NCBI GenBank assembly: GCA_934215475.1
Contig: CAKPZY010000056.1
Span: 1-10,552 of the forward strand
DNA length: 10,552 nucleotides
DNA from: an uncultured Ligilactobacillus sp.
GTDB lineage: Bacteria; Bacillota; Bacilli; Lactobacillales; Lactobacillaceae
Direction: 5' to 3'
Shown: positions 6,266 through 10,552 of the stretch, one piece after another
Position numbering within the stretch: the stretch's first letter is position 1
Layout of the letters: each line of letters begins with the position of its first letter
Notes under the pieces: generated by a model
Databases searched by the model: none
What the model saw: only the letters and a program-made list of their open reading frames with translations
What the model was told of the DNA's origin: nothing
Made by a program: the position numbers and the translations under genes

Positions 6266-6294
6266 AATATACTACCACAATACACTTATTTCAA
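6266..6294 (-). promoter_or_regulatory. Strong promoter of the candidate small RNA
   Basis: Minus strand: -35 TTGAAA (6289-6294), exactly 17 nt, -10 TATATT (6266-6271). Each box matches consensus at 5 of 6. The start falls near 6259, at the first bases of the 5' stem of the predicted RNA. It lies just after the stop of the acetyltransferase gene. Confidence 0.7.
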
Positions 6295-6326
6295 GCCTAT
6301 TATCGCTGAGAAGAAAATAATGGCTC

Positions 6327-6764
6327 TTAGTCGTTGAGTGCTTTATCCATTCTATGATGTTTTATTCCAGCGTCTAAAAAGCCCGCTCCAACCACTTTAA
6401 ATCCTAATTTCAGATAAAATTTCTGCGCTTGATCTTGCGCTCCTAAGGTCAATAAATCGATATGATACTCGCCAGCTGTCTGACTAATATACTGCATTAG
6501 AAGTTGGCCAATATGCTGACCACGAAATTCTTTTTTTACGGCCACCCTTTGAATATGCCAAGTTCTGGGCCCTTGTAATCTGACTCTGGCAGTAACTACC
6601 GGTCTGCCCTCATAATAGCCGACAAAATAAAGCGGACCCTTTTCATCGGCTATCTCATCTAAGGGAGAAACATTTTGTTCATGCACGAAAACTTCTGTCC
6701 GTATTTGGAGTGCATCCTGATATATTTTGCTGGTAATTTCGTTGCTTTGGCTAAATTTTAACAT
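6327..6764 (-). CDS. GNAT family N-acetyltransferase, YjcF/ElaA-like
   Basis: Acetyl-CoA-dependent acyltransferase of 145 aa, the normal single-domain length. IRTEVFVHEQNVSPLDEIADE (21-41, in part) resembles the N-terminal REEVFVKEQNVP of B. subtilis YjcF. The acetyl-CoA motif follows strand IQRVAVKKEFRG (71-82). The pyrophosphate loop reads RGQHIG (81-86), with His where Gly is usual in R/Q-x-x-G-x-G/A. The C terminus KFYLKLGFKVVGAGFLDAGIKHHRM (115-139, in part) is the typical QxxxFYxKxGF and FxDAGIxH ending of this subfamily. The substrate is unknown. The ATG at 6764 has the ribosome site GAGGTGG (6769-6775). It diverges from the 62-codon plus-strand gene. No terminator is seen before the small-RNA promoter. 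Confidence 0.9.
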   Translation of the reverse strand: MLKFSQSNEITSKIYQDALQIRTEVFVHEQNVSPLDEIADEKGPLYFVGYYEGRPVVTARVRLQGPRTWHIQRVAVKKEFRGQHIGQLLMQYISQTAGEYHIDLLTLGAQDQAQKFYLKLGFKVVGAGFLDAGIKHHRMDKALND

Positions 6765-6977
6765 GCTTCCACCTCTATTAATGACTGTCTCACGGTGATC
6801 AAACTAATAATTGCCTTTCTAACTTTGACTTTAACCAGCCATCAAACAATGAAACAGTCAAGCAAAATTGAAAAGAGTTGCATCAGATGATACATGGACA
6901 ACATTATACCGCCTGACAGTCGCCAATAACAGTAATAATCTTCATTTCTCTTTGAAACTGCTATAAAAGGAACTATA

Positions 6978-7166
6978 ATGAGTAAGAGGAATGGTCCTCA
7001 ATCTATAGAAATTGAAAAGAGGCGAAGGAACGTGGCTAAAAAGTTAAGCAAAGAAGAACGCAAAGCTATGGCCCGTAAGGCGATGGAAGACCGCGCCAAA
7101 CAACCGCATGAGTCTAAGGGCTCCGGCTTCGCTAAACTGGATGAAGATGCAAAAAATCTTCAGTGA
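6978..7166 (+). CDS. Small basic orphan protein, 62 aa
   Basis: I do not recognise this protein. It is highly charged with many Lys and Arg, and residues about 10-40 (EIEKRRRN, then KKLSKEERKAMARKAMEDRAK) should form a long helix. The C-terminal third (HESKGSGFAKLDEDAKNLQ) is Gly/Ser-rich, then acidic. It has no signal peptide or membrane segment. The ATG at 6978 has AAAGGA with 7-8 nt spacing, and a plus-strand terminator follows at 7228-7255, which together argue for a real gene. It is the only plus-strand gene, divergent from the acetyltransferase and convergent with the PARG-like gene. No clear promoter was found; TTGCAT with an 18-nt spacer and CATTAT (about 6889-6918) is a weak option. 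Its composition suggests nucleic-acid or ribosome contact, but that is a guess. Confidence 0.7.
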   Translation: MSKRNGPQSIEIEKRRRNVAKKLSKEERKAMARKAMEDRAKQPHESKGSGFAKLDEDAKNLQ

Positions 7167-7227
7167 TTTAATCTGATTTCCTTAATATTTCTATAGTGTT
7201 TTATTTGTGCTTAACCGCGCAAATATT

Positions 7228-7255
7228 GGTCGACTGACTTTAGCCGGCCTTTTTA
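7228..7255 (+). terminator. Terminator of the 62-codon gene
   Basis: Plus strand: GGTCGACT (7228-7235) pairs with AGCCGGCC (7242-7249) with one mismatch and one G-U, then TTTTT (7250-7254). It overlaps the stop codon of the convergent PARG-like gene. A second hairpin, ATTTGTGC/GCGCAAAT (7203-7224), precedes it. Confidence 0.65.
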
Positions 7256-8071
7256 TCTGTCATTTTCCGGAACTAAGCGAGTTTGAAAAACTTTTAAAAC
7301 AACCGGATCATTAAAGATATCGAAATAAATATCATCGAAGGCACCTAAAAATTCGTTGCGTGCCAAAATATTAGCAAACAACCCTGCAACCATGTCAGGG
7401 TCATTATGAAATCTGCCGCATCCAAAAGCACCTAAAATCAAATTACGGACACGCTCATTTTTAAATGCTCGTAACGTCCTTAAAATCTTATCATACAAAT
7501 CGATTTTCACATGTTGCTGGCTGATAGGCAGACCTTCTTTTTCCATGTCCGTAAGGTCTGGGGCAGCGATCGACACAAAATCAGGATACTTATAGTGGTT
7601 ATTTAGTCCATGTTCTCTTTCATCACGCAACACCTTAACATGGTGGGAATAAATTAATGATCGACTATAATAATAACTATTATTATTTCTTCGATTCTTG
7701 GAATAGTAGATATTTTTAAATTTCAGCAGTTCTGGATATAAAAAGGAATTGCGGCAAATCGTCTGTTCCTGAGCATTGATACCATCTTGAAATCTACCTC
7801 CCGGATATATGGGATCTGCAAAATTCATCACTCCTAAAGAACGTTGATCAGAAGTGATCCCAATGCGAAACAAAACATTTTCACCAAAGACCTTAATATG
7901 TGCGGGCTTTTTTCCTAGAGGTGCTGTTTCATCTTGACGGTTAGTGATCAACATTGAGTCCTGGCGTAAATAATTCATCTCCACTTGATAAAGATTCATC
8001 GCTTTGTGTGCCAAGCGCTTACGTAATTCAACTGGATCAACTGGTGGAGTCCCGCTCAATTCTTGTTCCAT
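7253..8071 (-). CDS. TIGR02452/DUF2263 PARG-like macrodomain protein with altered catalytic loop
   Basis: Member of the bacterial-type poly(ADP-ribose) glycohydrolase family; 272 aa, near the usual length. Family features: NFADPIYPGGRFQDG (83-97), AQEQTICRNSFLYPEL (100-115), YSHHVKVLRDE (141-151), DFVSIAAPDL (164-173) and the ADP-ribose pocket LILGAFGCGRFHNDPDMVA (211-229). In active members the loop reads GGG-x(6-8)-QEE and the second Glu is the catalytic acid. Here it reads GGR (91-93) and QEQ (101-103), so the catalytic Glu is Gln. It may therefore bind ADP-ribose without hydrolysing it, or use other chemistry. The ATG at 8071 overlaps the preceding reductase by 16 nt and has only a distant G-run as a ribosome site, so it probably depends on coupling. 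The reading frame is otherwise intact. Confidence 0.88.
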   Translation of the reverse strand: MEQELSGTPPVDPVELRKRLAHKAMNLYQVEMNYLRQDSMLITNRQDETAPLGKKPAHIKVFGENVLFRIGITSDQRSLGVMNFADPIYPGGRFQDGINAQEQTICRNSFLYPELLKFKNIYYSKNRRNNNSYYYSRSLIYSHHVKVLRDEREHGLNNHYKYPDFVSIAAPDLTDMEKEGLPISQQHVKIDLYDKILRTLRAFKNERVRNLILGAFGCGRFHNDPDMVAGLFANILARNEFLGAFDDIYFDIFNDPVVLKVFQTRLVPENDR

Positions 8072-8586
8072 ACTGAATAAGTTAACCCCCCATATTGTTT
8101 GATCTCTGTCAGGGACACATGAGGTGCCTGCAAATCGGCATCAAACAAAGCTTTTCCGCTTCCTAAGCGCACTGGGACTGTAGTCAAACGAATCTCATCC
8201 ACAAAGTTTGCACTAGTTAGTTGATTAATGACCGAGGCGCCCCCAGCGATCCAAATGTTGCTGTGCAACTTGTGTTGGACTTGCTTGAGAGCCTCTGGCA
8301 ATTCACCTTGAACACGGATAGCATTTCCCTTATTTTTATGGTCTTCATGGGCCGCCACTATCAATTTTAAGCCTTTTTTGGCGAGCTGGCCGAGCTGTGT
8401 TGGGTATTGTTCAAAAGTTTTCCTGCCAAATAACACTGCTTCGCAGTCAGTAGGATAAACCAAATCGACTCCCGCGGGCAGAAATTCTTGATAATATTTT
8501 TGTAACAGTGAAGTACTGCCATTCAGCGCACATAAATAACCATCAACGCTCACCTTCACTGACAATATTACTTTCCCATTTTTCAT
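8056..8586 (-). CDS. RibD C-terminal/DHFR-fold reductase family protein
   Basis: NADPH-binding reductase of the dihydrofolate reductase-like superfamily (YyaP/RibD C-terminal type). The true substrate is usually unknown and need not be folate. With the ATG at 8586 it has 176 aa. KVILSVKVSVDGYL (5-18) is the family N terminus, LFGRKTFEQYP follows the substrate helix, IWIAGGASVINQL is the Gly-rich cofactor turn, and DEIRLTTVPVRLGSGKALF is the characteristic late strand pair. Two earlier starts are possible: an ATG at 8607 with GGGAG, and a TTG at 8619 with GAGG. The last gives 187 aa; I favour 8586 because family members begin just before the KVIL strand. It overlaps the PARG-like gene by 16 nt and heads a two-gene transcript. 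The pairing suggests a role around NAD(P) or ADP-ribose, which is inference only. Confidence 0.88.
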   Translation of the reverse strand: MKNGKVILSVKVSVDGYLCALNGSTSLLQKYYQEFLPAGVDLVYPTDCEAVLFGRKTFEQYPTQLGQLAKKGLKLIVAAHEDHKNKGNAIRVQGELPEALKQVQHKLHSNIWIAGGASVINQLTSANFVDEIRLTTVPVRLGSGKALFDADLQAPHVSLTEIKQYGGLTYSVWNKN

Positions 8587-8665
8587 TATAGATCTTCCCC
8601 AAATCATCTGATCTCCCAAAACAACCTCAATTTTACACTATCTGACCCGAAAAAAATAGTGAGTA

Positions 8666-8700
8666 ATCATACCAAACTCTAAAACGTGTGTACACTGTAC
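8666..8700 (-). promoter_or_regulatory. Promoter of the reductase-PARG unit with overlapping dyad
   Basis: Minus strand: -35 TGTACA (8689-8694), 17-nt spacer, -10 TATGAT (8666-8671). A perfect dyad GTACAGTGTAC (8690-8700) covers the -35, a classical place for a repressor. The leader can form a 6-bp stem CACTAT/ATAGTG (8637-8662). Confidence 0.45.
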
Positions 8701-8719
8701 TTCTGACAAGGTATAAACT

Positions 8720-8754
8720 AAAAAAACCTTGAATTAGTTTTCTCCAATCCAAGG
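8720..8754 (-). terminator. Rho-independent terminator of the purine permease gene
   Basis: Minus-strand RNA: CCUUGGAUUGG (8754-8744) pairs with CUAAUUCAAGG (8737-8727) through 11 pairs including two G-U, with the loop AGAAAA, and UUUUUUU (8726-8720) follows. The wobbles make it specific to the minus strand. It separates the permease from the reductase-PARG unit. Confidence 0.85.
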
Positions 8755-8815
8755 CATTCAGTTCACGATCGTTTTTTGTTAAATATTACTTTTCATTTTC
8801 CTGGCTGCTCGCCTA

Positions 8816-10126
8816 TTATTCGACATTTAAAATCCACAAGAAGATCAAGAATACAAAGAACATTGCGTACATCAAAGCTGGTACTTCCTTGCCCCTCTTT
8901 GCTGCAATCATTGAGATCGGGTAAACAACAAAGCCAAGTGCCAAACCATCTGCAATACTATATGTTAATGGCATGCCTGCGATGATCAAGAAAGCTGGGA
9001 TAGCGATCTCTAATTTTGCCCACTGGATCTTGGCCATACTTTGGGCCATCAAAACACCAACAATAATCAAAGCAGGTGCAGTCACTTGAGAAGTAACGAC
9101 ACCCAATAAGGGAGAAAAAAACATCCCGATAATGAATAAAACGCCTGTCACTACCGCCGTCAAACCAGAACGGCCACCGACTGCTATTCCTGCTGAAGAT
9201 TCAACGTATGCTCCCACTGGAGACGTGCCAAAAAGTGACCCCGCCATCATGGCAGTAGAATCAGAAATCAGCGCTTTCCCCACGCGAGGCATTTTATTAT
9301 TTTTCATAAACCCTGCCTGTTCAGCCAATCCTACCAGTGTACCAGCTGTATCAAAGAATGTAACTAACAAGAAAGTTAGGACAACAACTATCAGTTGTAA
9401 AGAGTTAATATCTCCGATGTGTTTGACAGCCACCAAAAATGTAGGCGCCATGCTTGGTATACCTGAAACTATAGAATGCGGCATAGCGATGAATCCTGTG
9501 GCGATACCAAAGATCGAAGATAAAAGCATCCCAATAAAAATTGCCCCTGGCACATTCACGACCATCAAAATAATGGTGACCAACAAACCGAAAATAGTTA
9601 TCCATGTCATCCCTGAAAATGATCCTAGAGTAACTAAAGTAGATTTATCACCACTAATGATGCCGCCGTCCTGCAAACCGATAAAGGCAATAAACAATCC
9701 AATACCAGCAGAGATAGCATATTTTAAATCGGCAGGGATAGAATCAATAATCATTTCACGCAACTTGAAAACTGTGATCAAAATGAACAAAAGTGATGCC
9801 ACAAAAACACCCGCTAAGGTTGTTTGCCACGGGATCTTCATGCCAATACATACTGAATAGGCAAAAAAAGCGTTGATTCCTAGACTTGGAGCGGTTGCAA
9901 TTGGATACTTGGCCAAAATTCCCATCAGCACACAGCCCAGCGCACTAGATAAAGCAGTCGCAGTGAAAACAGCCCCTTTGTCCATGTGAGCTGCACCTAA
10001 TATCGATGGGTTAACGAATAGTATGTATGCCATCGAAATGAAGGTCGTAAAACCGGCGAGTACTTCTCTTTTGATTGAAGTATTTAACTTGCTAATTTCG
10101 AAGTACGAAGTAATAGAATTTTTCAT
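8816..10126 (-). CDS. NCS2-family purine (guanine/hypoxanthine or adenine) permease, PbuG/AzgA-like
   Basis: Proton-coupled nucleobase transporter of 436 aa in the cytoplasmic membrane, with about 12-14 hydrophobic segments, as expected for NCS2. Signatures of the AzgA/PbuG branch: REVLAGFTTFISMAYILFVNP (20-40, in part) at the N terminus, ATAPSLGINAFFAY in helix 3, LKYAISAGIGLFIAFIGLQ, FFDTAGTLVGL in the substrate-binding helix, and GTSPVGAYVESSAGIAVGGR followed by SGLTAVV. The choice between adenine and guanine/hypoxanthine cannot be made by eye. The ATG at 10126 has AAAGGGG (10134-10140) at 7 nt. It is monocistronic, with its own promoter, PurBox-like sites upstream and a strong terminator downstream. 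Control by PurR, and possibly by the leader RNA, is likely. There is no frameshift or truncation. Confidence 0.93.
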   Translation of the reverse strand: MKNSITSYFEISKLNTSIKREVLAGFTTFISMAYILFVNPSILGAAHMDKGAVFTATALSSALGCVLMGILAKYPIATAPSLGINAFFAYSVCIGMKIPWQTTLAGVFVASLLFILITVFKLREMIIDSIPADLKYAISAGIGLFIAFIGLQDGGIISGDKSTLVTLGSFSGMTWITIFGLLVTIILMVVNVPGAIFIGMLLSSIFGIATGFIAMPHSIVSGIPSMAPTFLVAVKHIGDINSLQLIVVVLTFLLVTFFDTAGTLVGLAEQAGFMKNNKMPRVGKALISDSTAMMAGSLFGTSPVGAYVESSAGIAVGGRSGLTAVVTGVLFIIGMFFSPLLGVVTSQVTAPALIIVGVLMAQSMAKIQWAKLEIAIPAFLIIAGMPLTYSIADGLALGFVVYPISMIAAKRGKEVPALMYAMFFVFLIFLWILNVE

Positions 10127-10352
10127 ATTGATACCCCTTTTTATATACTAAGCAAATTAATTATTTTACATCGTATGATACAGACGAGACATTGTGCACC
10201 TTTAACAGCACCAGTTTTCATAATGCCCATCTGTTATAACAGAAACCCAACTGTCTGTTTATACCTAGCACAGCCCCTGTTAAATGCACAAAGGAGTTCT
10301 GCCATTATTCAGAAAATACGAACGATAAATATTATTTTGCCTAAAACAAACA
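10127..10352 (-). promoter_or_regulatory. Structured 5' leader of the purine permease
   Basis: Non-coding leader of about 225 nt. In minus-strand RNA, UUGUGCA (10291-10285) plus UUUAACAG (10284-10277) pair with CUGUUAAA (10208-10201) plus UGCACAA (10198-10192), leaving a 2-nt bulge and giving 15 pairs in all. Just outside this stem, ACUCCUUU (10297-10290) can pair with the ribosome site AAAGGGGU (10140-10133). A 14-bp palindrome TCTGTTATAACAGA (10230-10243) lies inside, and TAACAG/CTGTTA occurs four times overall. The conserved joining segments of the purine riboswitch are not seen, so this is not a recognisable purine aptamer. It may be an SD-sequestering regulatory RNA or carry protein-binding DNA sites. 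Confidence 0.45.
10314..10326 (+). promoter_or_regulatory. PurBox-like site 2 (downstream of promoter)
   Basis: AAATACGAACGAT matches the PurR consensus AWWWCCGAACWWT (recalled for lactic acid bacteria) at 11 of 13 positions. It is inverted relative to site 1 and shares the core AAATACGAAC with it. Confidence 0.5.
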
Positions 10353-10358
10353 CCTATT

Positions 10359-10387
10359 ACTATACAGCAACGCTAAAACATTGTAAA
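10359..10387 (-). promoter_or_regulatory. Promoter of the purine permease gene
   Basis: Minus strand: -35 TTTACA (10382-10387, 5 of 6), 17-nt spacer, -10 TATAGT (10359-10364, 5 of 6). It predicts a start near 10352. PurBox-like sites lie on both sides. Confidence 0.65.
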
Positions 10388-10405
10388 TACACATTATGGA
10401 AAAGA

Positions 10406-10418
10406 ATAGTTCGTATTT
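10406..10418 (-). promoter_or_regulatory. PurBox-like site 1 (upstream of promoter)
   Basis: Minus strand: AAATACGAACTAT matches AWWWCCGAACWWT at 12 of 13 positions. It is centred about 60 nt upstream of the predicted start of the permease transcript, a distance at which PurR acts on purine genes in lactic acid bacteria. Confidence 0.55.
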
Positions 10419-10485
10419 AACTCACGCATAGTTTAACTCTTGATCCTTATGGTCTCATCGCTTGAGCTTTTCAAATAAAAGACAT

Positions 10486-10513
10486 GTCACACCCGTAAGT
10501 GATAAGTTATAAT
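10486..10513 (+). promoter_or_regulatory. Candidate plus-strand promoter at the right edge
   Basis: Plus strand: consensus -10 TATAAT (10508-10513) with a weak -35 GTCACA (10486-10491) at 16 nt. It would drive a gene beyond the window, divergent from the permease. No ORF start is visible before the edge, and nothing else is seen in 10419-10552. Confidence 0.35.
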
Positions 10514-10552
10514 GGTTGTTAGAATATTTATTTGATGTCATCTAAAACATTT

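Noticed and set aside
6301..6325. Hairpin CTAAGAG/CTTCTCAG as terminator of the acetyltransferase gene
   Set aside because: The stem has mismatches and no U-tract follows.
6783..6919. GACTGTC (6783-6789) and GACAGTC (6913-6919) as terminal inverted repeats of a small mobile element
   Set aside because: Seven bases are too few, there is no target duplication, and the interval matches nothing else in the window.
9132..9860. Long plus-strand open frame (242 codons) antisense to the permease gene
   Set aside because: It lies wholly inside the well-supported permease, has no ribosome site, and its Pro/Thr/Lys-rich composition is what the opposite strand of a membrane-protein gene gives.
10127..10352. 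Purine (guanine/adenine) riboswitch
   Set aside because: The conserved joining segments (such as GTTTCTACC) and the two short kissing-loop hairpins are not found, although the gene is a typical target.
10175..10420. Plus-strand open frame of 81 codons in the permease upstream region
   Set aside because: No ribosome site precedes its ATG, its composition is not protein-like, and it spans the permease promoter and PurBox-like sites.

Overview
The window looks like the chromosome of a low-GC Firmicute, most probably a member of the Lactobacillaceae. The reasons are the gene order murF - DEAD-box helicase - acpS - alr - MazE/MazF (PemIK-type) toxin-antitoxin, the strong AAGGAGG-like ribosome sites, sigma-A-type promoters and PurBox-like sites. 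The species cannot be named from this sequence. I see no phage genes, insertion sequence, CRISPR array, tRNA or rRNA. Every confident gene except one 62-codon ORF lies on the minus strand, so the window reads from high to low coordinates.

Right end (10552-8727): a long non-coding region, then an NCS2/AzgA-type purine permease (PbuG-like). The permease has a good promoter, two PurBox-like sites flanking that promoter, a leader of about 225 nt that can fold, and a strong terminator. Next (8700-7253) is a two-gene unit: a RibD/DHFR-fold reductase that overlaps by 16 nt a bacterial-type poly(ADP-ribose) glycohydrolase-like macrodomain protein (TIGR02452/DUF2263). The usual catalytic QEE of that protein reads QEQ. 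A small basic orphan protein on the plus strand (6978-7166) converges on this unit, with a terminator between them. A YjcF/ElaA-like GNAT acetyltransferase (6764-6327) diverges from the orphan.

Middle (6294-2862): a promoter-terminator unit of about 200 nt without coding capacity (candidate sRNA or attenuated leader) lies just upstream of murF, which has its own promoter. After murF comes a structured leader with a 12-codon upstream ORF whose stop overlaps the TTG start of the CshA-type RNA helicase. A wobble-dependent, strand-specific terminator ends the helicase transcript.

Left part (2740-121): acpS and alr are tightly linked (fatty acid/acyl carrier and cell-wall D-alanine supply). They are followed by a divergent MazE/EndoAI-like antitoxin, its MazF/PemK RNase toxin, and a 73-residue orphan protein. 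The left edge carries a perfect 18-bp hairpin beside a GGGGCTGGGACAAAA motif that may be a dispersed intergenic element.

murF, alr and acpS make this a housekeeping cell-envelope region. The less explained parts are the regulatory RNAs (6058-6262, 4361-4475, 10127-10352), the altered PARG-like active site, and the divergent antitoxin.
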